From: Haplomitrium mnioides | Lineage: Eukaryota; Marchantiophyta; Haplomitriopsida; Calobryales | Assembly (NCBI GenBank): GCA_049999725.1 | Contig: JBNGIS010038894.1 | Coordinates: forward strand, 1 to 47,734 | Length of the DNA stretch: 47,734 nt | Direction of reading: 5' to 3' | Part shown: positions 30,541 to 43,679 of the stretch, in pieces | Layout: the number at the start of each line of letters is the position of its first letter | How positions within the stretch are numbered: the stretch's first letter is position 1 | The notes under the pieces: model-generated | Told to the model about the DNA's origin: nothing | The model's database searches: none | What the model saw: the letters and a program-made list of their open reading frames with translations, nothing else | Translations under genes and position numbers: made by a program

Positions 30541-33500
30541 GTGGGAATTGCTATAAGTTCTTCATAGATTCGGATATTAAGTGGTAGAAAGACGTTTCAT
30601 CTAAGGTATTTGGTTGGGCATAAGAGGAGGAACCCAACTTGATGTGAGTCACTGTAATATATTGGTGAATGTTTCTATGGGTAGTATATGGTGAGTATGA
30701 GAGAGGAAGAGAAGCAAGTCTAGTTAATATTAACTATCAAAAGTTTGACAAAAGAGTCTAACTTAGGCGACATATGAACCACAACTAGATATTTGATTAC
30801 AAAGACAAATGTTTTGAATTGGGTATTGTCTCGAGATTAGGTGATAGTATTCATCTTAACAGCAAATTATTGCTTCATTAATCTCCCAAGAAGGGCGAGT
30901 TTGTATTCTAGAGATAAAGGTTTCTTAGATCAGATTGTAGGGAGAAATTAGAATCATATGGGTTGGGATAGCTCGAGAGGACCCTACACTCTACTTTTGC
31001 TAGATCATAGGAAGTGCGTTGTGTAGACAACTATATTGGGAGGTTAATTTGTATTTGTCAACACTTCTAGAATCCAACTTTTGAATCACACAAGCTTTCT
31101 CAACTAATGTCCAAAATGAGATGAATCACAATGCGGGTTGTATTTGAGACCATACAAGGTCGATGTCATTATGCAAGATGGTTTACCAGCTTCCTATCTT
31201 TGGTTGGGTGAACTATGAGGAAAAAAACTAAGCCTATGGTTTGTCTATCAACCAATGCTTTACTTTTGGGTATAGTGTTGAAAGTATATGGAGTCCGGTC
31301 AGGCCATTGAAACATCTAAGAATGGGGCCGAATCTACTATATCTTCAGGTCTAACATCCTTGTATGTCTTATCAGAAGCGGTGGTCAAGCTACTTCATTG
31401 AAAAACATCGTTGGGTGGCTCTAAGCATGTGGGTAAAATAGATGGAACCTAGGGGTAAGAGCATAGACTGGATAACCAATGAGCCAAAGATTCCTATAGC
31501 AATGGGAATCCAAGTATCGGTTTTTGTTAACATTGGGATGTTAGGTATGAAGACAAATGTTCAATATCTAGAGGAGGCTAAGCTTAATTTGGGCTAAACA
31601 TTGGAAATCTAAACTTTGGAATGACCTCAATAGTGTGGGATGTTTGGATGTAATAGTCATACTTCCTTGTTAACGACGATATCAGGCGGCGAGACGCTCT
31701 AGGGGTAGAAGCAAGGTTCTATGGATAAACTCTCACTCTGGTGGGTGACAAAACAAAGAGTCGTCTATGAACTATGAATCATGAATGGCTACAAGGTGCA
31801 TTGAAGGCTTCAAACAACGGAGTGGGTCTAGATAGTAAGGTAGAAACCAATGGTTGGAAACATAATCTAACTCAGAACGAAATGAATATGTAACTCCATC
31901 ACAAATTTTGAAAGCATACCACGCATCGAAGATATCAGATGACTATAGTGGACTAGCATATAGGTAGAGACCAAGGATTAATGACCAAAACAAAAGATGA
32001 ATAGGCGGAATATAGACAATGAACTACAACCGATAATACTCAGTGATGTCAAGGAGTTTGGGCGATGGTAATGGACTGGATAAAAGAAGGAAACCTTGGG
32101 ATGAAGTGACGAACCACAAGATGTAGAGGTCAAGTACAATGTCACTACAACAAGGCACATGAAAACCCAAATATTTGGATCCAATCTAGGTTTCAAAACT
32201 AAACAGATAGTAAAGCCAAACTAACTAAGATGATGGGGAATACACTTTTTCTTGACGAGACTGAAACCTATGAGTTATGAGGGAGTAGAAGATGCACCTA
32301 TAGACGTGATAAGACAGAATGTGATAGGTTGAAGACAATGAATGATTGCAAGGGTGTATTGCCTAGAACAAATATGCAACATTAAGTAAGGTACGCCAAG
32401 AAGGACAGTGAATGATGTGACACAAAGGGAATTCGATAATAGGTATGGGTCAAGAGGTGACAGAAGGAGCAATGTGTGGGATGCTGAAACGTGATCCTAC
32501 TCATAACAATATTGGCATGGTCGACCTAACCATTTTTTTGGGAGGGAACACAAACTTGAGGAAAAGAAGAGACTCTCATGTGAACACCGATTGTAATCTA
32601 AATTTCTAGGGGCATGACACTTGAAAATTAGCGTAGTGAAAATTGGGCATATCTACATCACTTCATGAAATTCAACCAATAGTGGGCTCAAAGGTCTAGG
32701 CAAGTTTAAAGCTTTATTCAAATGATGCAGATCAAAATAGGTGAGGTACAAGTCTTATTTGAGCTAAGTGTAAATTACGACTCTACAATCCTTAAGAAAA
32801 CCTCATCATTACACTCAAGACATGTCTATCTCGACTAGCAAAACACTAGGTCGTCATGCATTTGCAGCTTAGTCCCATATTATCTCATATGATCCCATTA
32901 TAAACTTTAAGACACATACATAGGAGCAAAAATACAAAGAGGTAAACTCATTTTTCTATGGATAATCTTCTGTTTCTAAGCCTCAATAGCAACCAATGAA
33001 TACAATAGAGCCACAACACATAAGAACAGATGATTACAAAACATCTTCACATTTATGGAGAGAATTAAATGTAGCAATTCACTAAGACAATCATACATAT
33101 CAAACAGACCAGATTACAAACAAAAGTTTCACACTTATCAGATTGCTTACGTAGGAAACTTGCATTTGTGATGGAGCATAATCCTCTGATGTTGCACCTT
33201 CATAGTGCAAACCTTCTATAAATGCATATACAAGAGGTCATCTCCTCACATGCGCACTCACATTCTCGCCTACACCATCATACTTCTACTACAACCATAA
33301 TTCTGAATTTTTATCTTTTTCATGTTTCATCTCTCCATTGCCTAAGAACACCAAAAGATCTATGATTCACTCCAGAATAAGAATTGCACTCGTATCATAT
33401 TACTCAACATCTACCTCTTGTTCCTCACCTTCAGATCACAAGAACCACCAAACATTTTCTTCACGTTTAGTTTGTAACATTTTTTAATGATATCATGGAA

Positions 33501-34104
33501 TTTTTGATCACCTTCACACAACACACAAGAAAACAAGAAGCCACACTCCCTTTGAATGATAGATCCACTATTGTGTCTGAGCTTCTAAGAGTATCACAAA
33601 GAGCCAAAATCTCTTGCTATATCTCTCTCTTCTATGTATTTTTAAAATGTTGTATTTTTCCTCATCAATTCTTCACCTTCCCATGAGTGTTAAATACCTA
33701 CATCTTTTGTCTTCCTAACTTGACTGATTCTCCATGCATTTACTTCACCCAATGCCATATCTTATCTTCTACTCAAGTAAGTTATTCATTGATATCCTTT
33801 TAATTTCTTTTCTCTTCTTAACGTTGACACATAAACAAGTGCAAAGCAGACTCATGAAAAATACATAACCCTTCTCATAGTCCAATGAGTGTACTCACCA
33901 CATAGAGGAATTGTATGTTTGGTTGTTTTGAGTGCTTTTAACATTTTGATGACTTTCTAATGTGATTGAAGTTGTACTTACCCATTTTTGAATTATAACA
34001 TTGAATTTCACTCTAAACATAATCCATGTCATACAAGAAATTTGACATAGAGGAAATCCTAATCTTCTCCAGCCGTTGATGAAGTTGGTGCAAAGTTGAT
34101 GACA
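30541..34104. other. Unannotated 3.6 kb, repeat-derived by context
   Basis: I could not identify coding sequence or LTRs. A purine tract, ttttttgggaggga, lies at about 32534-32547. A TATA-like tctataaatgc lies near 33212 with a CT- and A-rich leader after it. Neither could be tied to a gene. The region separates truncated copy B from the minus-strand gypsy remnant. Confidence 0.35.
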
Positions 34105-34227
34105 AGTTAATGTAGATCCAATCGATCTCCATAGTTGCAATTACGAGTCAATGTAGATCCAATTGAGCTCCATAGTTGCAATTATGAGTCAATGTAGACC
34201 CAATTGAGCTCCATAGTTACAATGACG
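34105..34227 (+). repeat. 41-base tandem repeat, three units
   Basis: Units start at 34105, 34146 and 34187. Each reads agt(t/c)aatgtaga(t/c)ccaat, then tccatagtt(g/a)caat. There are few differences between units 1 and 2. It lies downstream (minus orientation) of the gypsy integrase and may be part of that element's 3' region. Confidence 0.9.
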
Positions 34228-34617
34228 TGCTCTTTAATCAAACCATGGCTATCGCTTTTCTATTGTAACGAATCCTCTGACTTATGCTTGAGCATTCTAT
34301 GTGAAAGAGAGACATCAAGAACAAGAAGGAACAGAAGAACAAACTTTTGGCATCAAAGGTGTAGATAAAGGTCAGAACATACAACCAAAGCCAAAATAAA
34401 GAGATGAAGAATGAACCCTAAAATACAATAACAAAGATGAAACACAAAAATGAAATGTCACATATAGTAGAGTTTTACATGATTGGCATTTACAAGTGTA
34501 GCAAAAGCAGTGCCATCAAAGGTCTCCAAACTTAGATAGTCATGTGCATGCAGAGATGTAATTTTGTAAAGATCTGACCAATGTGTAGTAAACATGAGAC
34601 CAAACCATATAAAATAC

Positions 34618-37600
34618 ATGTTAAAAAACCAAAACTAAATCATTGACCTTAAAGTATCTATCTTTGATGTGTCTATTATACCTACATTTAATTTGCAATT
34701 GGTGTAGGAACCATGAAGTACTAGCAGTGACTTGACTCTCATGCAAGTGTTCAAGAGTGGCTAAATAGTGTTGCAACGACTCGACAAAACTAACACGGTG
34801 GGCAATGGCAATCCATATAGAAGGAACTCGAATCTCAATAGAAAGTAAGGCTTCTTGACCATGGACTAAATGGAAGGGAGTGTATCCTTTTGCTAATTTG
34901 GTCATTGAATGATAAGCCTATAAAGTAGTGGGCAAGTGCTCATCCCAGTCTAAATGGTGAGCCAAAATAGTCTTTGTAAGGATAGACTTGAGAATCTTGT
35001 TCGTTGATTTGGCTTGGCCATTTGCTTGAAGGTAGTAAGGGCCCAATGTGCAATGGCAAATAGAGTAGAGATTTGTAAAGGTGGTGATAACCTCACTCAA
35101 AAGGTGAGTGCCTCGATCACTGACAATTTCAAGTGGCATCCGAATCTGGTGAGAATATAAGAATAGAGAAATGAAGCAACCAATGTTGTTGTGTTGATTG
35201 GAAGGGCTATTGGTTTATCCCATTTTGTCAGATAATATATAGTAGCAAGCATATTTTGATTCCAATGACTTCGGGAGGGGGGGGGGGGGGGGGAAGATTG
35301 GTCCAATGAAATCCATACCTCATTTCTCAAAAGCCGAAATAAGAAGAATGGGTACCAATGGCATTTAATGTGCTTTTGTAGGATGTCATCTGCAAACATG
35401 CATTGCAGGATTAGAAGAACTTGTAGGAATCTACAAAGAGTGTAGGCCACCAATATTCAAAGTAGAGAGCTTTCATGGCTTTTGATTTCTCAACAAAGTG
35501 TCCTCTGTACAAAAATGTGTGGCAACCATGTAAAACATAAGACATTTGGGGAGGATTCAAACACCGACAAAGGATGTTGTCTTCTCTAATTTGATCAAGT
35601 AAGCAAAAAAAATAGTTTAAGGAGTCGTAGTTTGAATGATGGATCAAATCTGATCTGTCGTAAGATCGGGAGGTGGGATTTCAAAGGTAAAGAAAGGAAT
35701 CAATCAAGCACACCATTGGTGGCCGGACAATCGTACCAATATATGCTTGGAGACAAGGCCAATAGGGGGCAACAAGGAAATGTGGGAAACCCAAAGATCA
35801 AGAAAATTGTCATCTAACAAAACTGGATTGAAATCTCTAAGAACTTGAGAAAGAAGCTCACAATTTCCATGTTTGAGCTTTGGTCAAACTTGAATGGTGA
35901 ATTGGAACTCTTAAAGAAACAAAAACTATTGTGCAAAATAGCAAGTAAGATTGGGCTTATTTACTATATATTTCAAGAAATCGTGGTTGACAATAAAAAA
36001 AAAAATTGATAACCTGAAAGATAGTATCGGATTTTTTGGACAACATAAATCATTCCTAAGTCTTCAAGTTCTATCATAGATCATTTTTCTCAACAAGGTT
36101 TAGCTAGTTCTCGACGTAATAAATTAGGCAACCCTTATCATCGTGCATTTGAGCCAACACTTCTCCTATGATAGTAGAGATGGCATGCACCATTACGAGA
36201 AAAGGAAGGGTCCAATGGATCAAAGAAAGATACGATAGTGATGCCATGATGTTTTTGAGATTTTAGAATGCTTGCTAGCACTCGGATATTCAATCGAAGG
36301 GGATTGAATGGCAAGTAAAGGGAATAGAGAGGGAAGGCTACTTTGGCATAATCCTTATAATAACAACAATAATGAATAGATTTGTCTAAGAAGTGTTGAA
36401 GTTGCTTGACAATCTAAGGCGGATGTAGTGTAAAAATAATACTAACCTTAGTCGGATCTAGATGCACACATGATTTTGACATGATGTGGCCTAATAGAAC
36501 ACCAACGAACATAAAAAAATTGCATTTCTACGGATTCAACAAAATCCCAAATCTACAAAACCACAGAAAAGCAACTTTGAGGTGTTGAAGATGGTTTATC
36601 TATATGCTCAAATTTGTAAAATCATCCAAGTAATTTTTGAGGCACTTATCAAGGCCATTAAGAAGGGACTCCAAGGCCATAAACATAATGTGCTGGAAAA
36701 TGCCAAGGTATTGCACAACCCAAACACCAAATTGTTGTAATAATAACAACCCCAATGTGTCATAACACTTGTGAGTGGTTGGGAATCAAGACGAATTGTA
36801 ATTTGATGGTATTTTGAAAAACCATCTAGGAAGATGTAGCATTCATAGCCTGCAACATTGTCTAAGATTGTATCAATAAACGGAATGGGAAATTGCTCAG
36901 TAGCAGTAGTCAAATTCAGACCTTTGAAGTCTCTTAAAACTCAAATAGATTCATCTCGCATAGGAACGACCACGATGGAGGACACTCAATCAGTCAATCA
37001 TGTGTACAAAATAATACCTACGTTTAGCATTTTGGCAAGATCGGCTTGCACCAGTTCTGTATACTTCAGGTTTCAGTGATATGGTCTCTTACGAATGGGT
37101 TTGGCGTCGAGCCTCAATTTGATCTAATATTGATGTTTAGAGGGTAGTACACCTATCATCTCATCATGCTCACAAGTAAACACATCGATATAATAGTAGA
37201 TCAATTTAAGAAAATCATATTGGAAACTAATCATAAGATTTTCGTAAATCTTCAAGCTCTTGTGTTTTTCCAAAATCACAAATAGATCAACAAACTTTTC
37301 ATATCAACAAAAATGTAGGGAGAAAATAGCAAGCCAAAAAATTAGACTCATCTGAAGAAGCAACATCTTGGACCAAAAGTCGCAAGTTTGGGTCGACGAA
37401 AGACACATTGTGAAAGAGTTCATGAATTTTCTGGTTTGTAGGAACATTGGAGCAAAAGTAAGGAGAAAGCACCATGGTCTTGTTAAAAGGACCAATAGTA
37501 AGGATGATGGCAATAAAGTCCATCTAAGCATGACTTTGCTTGAGCAAGTGGAGACCAAAGAGGAGCAAATGTTGATTTGATTTCATAGTGCGCATGATAA

Positions 37601-39990
37601 TATAATGGACAAGGTACTCTTGACTTGTGAATAAGATAGGGATATTCTTTAGAACACCTAGGGGCAATTTCTCTACCATCTGCCAGACAGAGTAGCAATG
37701 ATGATTTTTGCATGGCATAGGAAGGATAGCTGATGGATTGCATTGTAGACTCTGTTATGATGTTGACAACATAACCTATATCAAGATGCACTTTGGGTTT
37801 GAGGATGTTGTCAATAAACATGGTAGCGGGAGGCATTCTAAGATCAAAAAGAGAAACCATGTAAACAATGGGAGATTCTTGGACAAGAGAATCAACACTC
37901 TTTGGTAGATCCACAAAAACCAAATTGACATCGAGCAACAAAGGAGGAACAAGCTCGAGAATCAGACATCAGGATATGATGTCCTTTTGTAATTGAGATT
38001 TGAGTTTACAAGCTCTAATGAAATTAACTACTTTGGACAGACATCAAGGAATAAGCAAGACCTTTTGTAAGAATTGGAAAGAGGAGACATTCAATTTCAT
38101 TAGTTGCCCAAAGGTAATATTAGTATGATATGAGGCTAGGTCTTCAAAGATATTGTAATTATGAAAGGAAGTAAAGGGAGAACGAGTAGCAGACATTTAG
38201 GAACTAGATTTGCGGATATGTGGCAAAATGGTAGAAATTCTGAAATCACAAATGATAACAACTGGGGACGGAGTAATTGGTAATGAAGAACCAAGAGTTG
38301 GTTTTAAGGCAATATGACTAAGAGGGCAAATATTGGCTAAAGTCATGGTATTTGAATTCTTATAAATGATCAAAGGAAGGGCACATGCAGCAAGAGCTGC
38401 AAAAGGAGGTGGAGTTCACAAGTGTGGATGTGAGAACAAGAGCCAAAAACAAAGGAAGAACTTGTGTTCTAGAACAAAGAGTTACATTGATAAGAATGAT
38501 TGGTGCGCATTGTGGATGTTAGATTGTTGGAAGTTGTGGAAAATGTCACAACCGGTCATTGAGAAGGAACTATAGTAGAGTGCCTTTAAGGATTCTAATT
38601 GGTAACTTGATTAATCATTGTCAGCTGGACAGTTGGAACTTGAATTAGTTGGGATTGATAGATTATGACATGAGAAGGAGGAAGTAAAGTATAGGAGGTT
38701 TGTTGCTAATACTAGGAGTTTTAGTCATGATATTGTGGCTAGTAATTTTGTTGCTATTGGTACTACGGAAAAAAACCCGTAAGTCATCCTTTGATTTCTC
38801 TAGTGATAGTATTGTTCGATCTATGGATGTGGGAAATCTCGAGCGATATGATGAGTTTGATTGCAATTATAGCAACTCTAGCCTTGGAAAGAATGAATAG
38901 GTTGGTATTGGTAGTTGTTTAGTTGAGGGGCATCAAAATTTTGGTAAGATTGCAATAGAGCATGGTAATGTGGCTGAGTTTGCAGAGCATGTGCTTGAAA
39001 AAGAGGTTGAACTTGATGGACCACTTTTTGGTTCACTTCTAGAGCCAATTGTGCAATGATTGCTTTAATTTGTTGCCACATAGGGCACACATTGTTAGCA
39101 TGATCTAAGGATTGATAGATGTCACACTAGGAAACGGAAGAACAGGCTTTTAAAGCCGACTATTGTTTGCTGCAATGAGTGCACCAAACATTAGAAGTAG
39201 AAGAAGGAAATGTAGAGGTGGGGCTTGAGTTGACCATTTGCAATTTGAGGTTCGAAGTATGATCCACAAGTTTTGAAGTAACCTCGGCTAGCTTTGCCTC
39301 AAATCAAACTAGAGCCGAAAGAGAAGTTAGATGTTGTAGGAGCAAGCTATGTCACAGAAGTAGAAGGAGCATGGGACAGCCGATTGGTTGGCAAAATACC
39401 ATGGGAGGACAAAAATGTTCATAAAATTCCAAAAACAAGGAACAAAGATGAGGCAAATCAATCACCATGTAGCAACATCTTTTCATATGATGTTGCTAGC
39501 TGAATTGCTCACTCAAACGTCTAGAGATCTTAAAGCAAAACATGCTCCCAATTAGAATTAAAGAGCCCTTTGATAAAAAATTAAAAATTAAAAAAAAAAA
39601 CCCATTTGGTGTTCAACAAGGAGAGGAGTGCAACCATTTTGTGACCACTACCTTGAACCTAATTTTATAGTCTTGTACAAACTCTTCAACATGCATTTTG
39701 ATATAAAAAAAAACTCATCATAGATACAATCAAAGTGATCAACAGAATGAAAATGAACAAGAAAAGAAAGTTGAAGATTAGGCCATGACATAACTGTAAC
39801 TAATTCACAAAAATACCAATTACTGGCATTGCTATCGAGCATGGTAGAGAATTTAATGTGTAATATTTTGTTTGGATTGCTAGTAGGAGCAACAAGGGCA
39901 AGAAAGTCATTAATGTGCGTGTCAACGTCAACATGATCCACAAACATCTGCTCTATGAACTTCAAACACGAGTATCTCGACGGCTAGGTT
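34618..39990 (-). pseudogene. Ty3/gypsy gag-pol remnant
   Basis: Minus-strand order is gag, protease, reverse transcriptase, RNase H, integrase, the Ty3/gypsy order. Gag (39965-39648) has DVDTHINDFLALVAPTSNPN and a W-x-F block. A Cys-x2-Cys stretch lies near 39170-39130. The protease (37941-37483) has LDIGYVVNII where D-[ST]-G is expected. The reverse transcriptase (36913-36608) reads FPIPFIDTILDN and FLDGFSKYHQITIRLD; a YLDD box is in a shifted frame near 36630. RNase H (about 36230-36020) has GEVLAQMHDDKGCLIYYVEN. The integrase has GHFVEKSKAMKALYFEYWWP (about 35500), EIVSDRGTHLLSEVITTF (about 35120) and YYLQANGQAKSTNKILKSIL (about 35020). TPFHLVHGQEALL follows (about 34870), ending NDLVLVF near 34621. 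Stops and frameshifts are frequent. I saw no chromodomain and could not define LTRs. Confidence 0.88.
35277..35293 (+). repeat. Run of 17 G in the integrase remnant
   Basis: It follows ggga, so the G-rich block is longer. On the coding (minus) strand it is poly-C, an expansion of the Pro codons after the D-x-x-GP motif of integrase. A G-run this long can form quadruplex DNA and is error-prone in sequencing. Confidence 0.9.
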
Positions 39991-40567
39991 GGGAGAAAGG
40001 TCATAGCTATAGAAACAAAGACAAATTCATGTTGACCAAGCAAGGTCGGTGATTTAGAAAGGGCAAGTAATTCAAGAAAGCCAAGAGAGAGGTTTGCACA
40101 CAAATAAGAGTAACTAGTAAAGAACGACAAGCGTAGCATTAACATTGAGAAGAAGGGATGAAAAAGTGCCTTATATACAACTACAAATTGAGTTGTGTTT
40201 GGGTGGTAAGCTTGAGAACCTAAAAAGCCTTAATTAATGCCATGAAAGAAGAAGGGGAGAATAGAAGTAGCAAGCAGGTTTGGCCCTTGTCCAAAAAAAC
40301 AATAGAAGGCAATAGATGGTGGCATTGATGGGAGGATATTGGAATTCTGAAGTTTTGGTTCAAACATAATTCAATGGGTAGCCAAATGAGATGAGAAGGC
40401 TATTTTGGATTTTCAATTAGCAAGGGCAAGAATAGTCCCCAAACTAAAAAGCAAGATAACAAAGGTAGAAAAGACATGGTAATGGGCATCCACAAGTCAA
40501 CCCTAGAGCATTTCACAAGGAAAGTTGTTGCAGTTCAGTGCAACGTAAAGCTAGCACAATTCTAACA
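39991..40567 (-). promoter_or_regulatory. Possible 5' LTR/leader of the gypsy remnant
   Basis: A minus-strand TATATAAGG lies at 40169-40177, followed by a CT-rich leader toward gag, as in plant LTR promoters. The minus strand from 40567 starts TGTTAG, a possible LTR start next to the copy C terminus. I found no second LTR copy or primer site, so this is tentative. Confidence 0.35.
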
Positions 40568-40570
40568 ATT

Positions 40571-43065
40571 GCTACTTTGAACTATGAACCACTACTAAGT
40601 TTATGTTTGATTTCTTACTTAAGAAAAATAACTTTCAAATTTGTGCTTCAAAAACTACATTTTTTATAGTTGTGATTTTTTTATAAAAAAAATTCTTTAA
40701 ACCTAAATTTTCTTTATTAAGATACTTATAGTATTTTGAAAAAAAAATTATGCTCAATATTTGGCAAAAAAGTAAATTTCAAAATATTATATTACAATAA
40801 GATAACCAACCTAGATAGAATGTTAGAAAAAACATATTATACTTAAATCAACATTGTTTGGTGTTTCTTACAATATTTAGAAAACCTTTAACTTATGAAA
40901 ACCTAAAACATTTACTGCAAATAAATTCAAAAAAACAATGACGTTGAGACAAGCACTAACATCTTCATCTATAGCATAATGCTAACATATGCTTTCAACT
41001 TCTAACTACTTACCAAAAAGATGAAAACAAATAAGAAAAGCTATGCTTGCATACACTTCCATATGTAGATCTTTAAAACATGATGAAGTGCATCAAATTT
41101 TTATAATCTTGCACTTCAATACACGCACACAATCAATCTCTTATGGCTCACAGAAATGAATTCCAAAAATAAAGTCATGGAAATGACTCAAGTAAAGAAT
41201 GATTTCCTAATTCAAGATTCTAATATATATTATAAGTCGATAACCAAAAGACCAAAATAATCATACGTGCAAAGACCATTTCTTTAAAAATATTAATTGT
41301 TTGAACACAAATGTCCATGTGAGCATGGACTTCTTTGCTTGCTTCCTACATAAGCCACAATGTTTTACTCAAAAATCATTTATTTTAACAAAGTAGCTTG
41401 TCAAAGAAGAACTTAATAACATATACATTCCATGTCTTGTTCAAGAACTTCTAGAACCATCGTCTCTGCAAAAGTTTCCTTAGATCATAAAAGATCTTTA
41501 AATTCATCCATATCACATCATCCAACCTTGAAGTAATATTATCTCACTTCTTTAAAAGTATAATTATCTATTCACTATATGAATACTTGGGTTGTATAGC
41601 AAAGAGAGAGTGTACAAATAGATGATCAACTTGCCTACATTAAACGCTATCTGAATGAAGGATCATTTTTTAAAATACATGCATTCAAGAGACCTTAGAC
41701 TTGATATTTTCTAAAAACAATTACTTTATTATATGAAAAAATACATCATTGTACTACTTTTTCTTCACTCTTGTCCTCTTTAGGGCAAATAGTGTCATTT
41801 AGATCAACATACTGAAAAGCTTGAGCATCTATAACTGCAAGAGAATCCTATCGAGACTAGTCTTCAAAATAGCTACTAAGTCACCAAAAACACGAGCAGT
41901 CATATGAGGAACATGCTTCTTATGGTACACGTAGACTATTTAAGACTCAATGACATTTGACGGCAAAGACGCCATCGTCAAAGCTCTTTGTAGAATATAG
42001 ATGAACTAACATCTATCATATTCCACAACAATATATCTATGTATTAATGCACAGAAAAGGCATGTGTTGGATCCCAAGCAAAAATCTAAGATTCAATATT
42101 ACTCAAAAGATAAGTGATCATTGAAAAAATTATAAAGTGCATATGGCTCATGATAAACATTCATAGAAGCATCATTTTTTGGATGTTTAAGTTTGACAAA
42201 ACTTCAAAACAACTAGACACACTACGTACAATTTGCTAGGAACGCTCAATCACATCTTCAAATTGTAGATTGAGCAATTTCATACTGCGCTTCTTCTTCT
42301 TTGTCCAACAGCCCACAATCCAATATTTGTGGGCATATGGGACCACCAGAGTGATGATTGTTGGTTTTGTTCTTGAAGTAATCAAATAAAATAAGAGCAA
42401 GAAAATAAATCAAGTAGCAATAAAATATACTAACAAAGAAAAGGAAAAAAAACTTTAAGATGGCTTGCAAGATGTTGCAGTCTATTGCGCATCATACTTC
42501 TAAAATGGCATCTTTGACGATGCCAAGCTGATGTGAAGAATGGATAATTACAAATGACCAAAAGTCAAAAGTAGTAATAGCCGTAAACAATGAAACCACA
42601 TAAAAAATATCATCTTTGGAGAAGGGCTCTGAATCATCACGTTTGCATTCTTTAAGGTTGTAACTATAAGAAATGTCAGCAATTGCAAGAGTGAAACCTC
42701 TTGGCTTAACTAGACTTTTAGTTGCCTTGCATTGGACTCTTCGTGGACTTGATAATACGCCACATTGAGTCCATCAACATAGAACTGCAAATTTTTGTCC
42801 TGCTCATCAACACCTCTTTCAGAGAGAGGGACAATAGCTTCATTCTACTACCTAGATTTCCACTCTCTTGTTTTCTCATAATGAAGTAGAAAGCTAAGAG
42901 GATGTGAGAAAAAAGTTGGAGCTTGATCTTGGTCATTTTGGGGGTTCTTCAGCCCTAGTTTTCTTTCTTCCCTTGCTAGTTGCCATCAACATGTTTTGCA
43001 AGATACCGTTTAAAAGTTTTATCACCTTGGAAAAGAAAACAAGTAAGAAACCATTAGAACAATCA
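40571..43065 (-). mobile_element. Copy C: gene-2-side fragment of the two-gene element
   Basis: It begins at 40571 with GCTACTTTGAACTATGAA, the family terminus, and runs through the same AT-rich tail as copy B (17400-17860) into gene 2. It ends abruptly at about 43065 inside a gene 2 intron, where another terminus-like sequence is fused. Gene 1 is absent. Palindrome words remain at about 41043 (ctatgcttgcata) and 41312 (gtccatgtgagcatggactt). Strand is that of its gene 2. Confidence 0.75.
41770..43025 (-). pseudogene. Gene 2 of copy C, 3' half, broken
   Basis: It starts after an acceptor TTTTCCAAG|GTGATAAAAC (43025), with GDKTFKRYLAKHVDGN matching GDKAFKRQLAKN of copy A. Further blocks are RGFTLAIADISYSYNLKECK (about 42690-42640), LDCGLLDKEEEAQYEIAQ (about 42310-42265), KNDASMNVYHEPYALYNFF (about 42190-42130) and TMASLPSNVIES (about 41980-41950). 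It ends near 41770. Identity of function is unknown, but three copies keep the same blocks, which shows that the reading frame was once real. Stops include TAA at the codon after SLPSNVIES and TAG after DRC. Confidence 0.65.
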
Positions 43066-43112
43066 TTACTTTGGACCAAGAACCGCTACTGAGTTCATGT
43101 TTTATTTGGTAT
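43066..43112 (+). repeat. Isolated terminus-like fragment of the element family
   Basis: It reads attactttggaccaagaacc, then gctactgagttcatg, in the same orientation as the copy C terminus. Unrelated sequence follows after about 43112. It marks a junction between two truncated pieces of the family. Confidence 0.6.
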
Positions 43113-43496
43113 TTTTCACCCCTAAGGTTGGTTGCTTATCTCCTTTTCTACCAATTTGCGCCAATTTAAGGCTGATTTCCTGTTTCGAGACCTTTCATGG
43201 GAGGGGTTTTGCACCGAATTGACCCTAACTCCTCTTTACGTGCCTAGGAATCACTCTACCACGCCCTGGGATACCTATCCCACTCTTCTGAAATAATTAT
43301 AGCATATCTTAGCATGGATTTTATGGTTTGATCGAATTACTTATAGCCACAATGTGTCGCACACCCACAACCAACACGCTTCTTCTGAATAACTCAATGC
43401 AATCAAATAATATATCACAACATGTACAAACATCATACTTAGGCCTGCTGGCACTGAACACTCACAGCAATTCTACTTATTCACTAGCACACCCAC

Positions 43497-43531
<35 letters not shown>

Positions 43532-43679
43532 ATTTAGATAGTTTTTAACTTCCATTGCTAGAAGCCCTGAATTTACTTCCTCACGCTTGGAAGAGGTTTT
43601 ATTTCACTTCCACCTCTAGAGTACAGCCCACCCAGCTGCTGGCCTTCACTCCACTCCTCGAACACCCGGGGGTACAAGG
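43113..43679. other. Unique stretch before the satellite
   Basis: It begins cccctaaggttggttgctta, resembling gctaaggttgga near the left edge of the 4.3 kb insertion in copy B. A CA microsatellite is included. No gene is visible. Confidence 0.4.
43499..43529 (+). repeat. (CA)n microsatellite
   Basis: About 15 uninterrupted CA units ending at cacgtattt. Confidence 0.97.

Noticed and set aside
32534-32547. Polypurine tract marking a plus-strand LTR retrotransposon end
   Set aside because: No LTR start (TG) follows at the right place, and no plus-strand gag or pol was found upstream.
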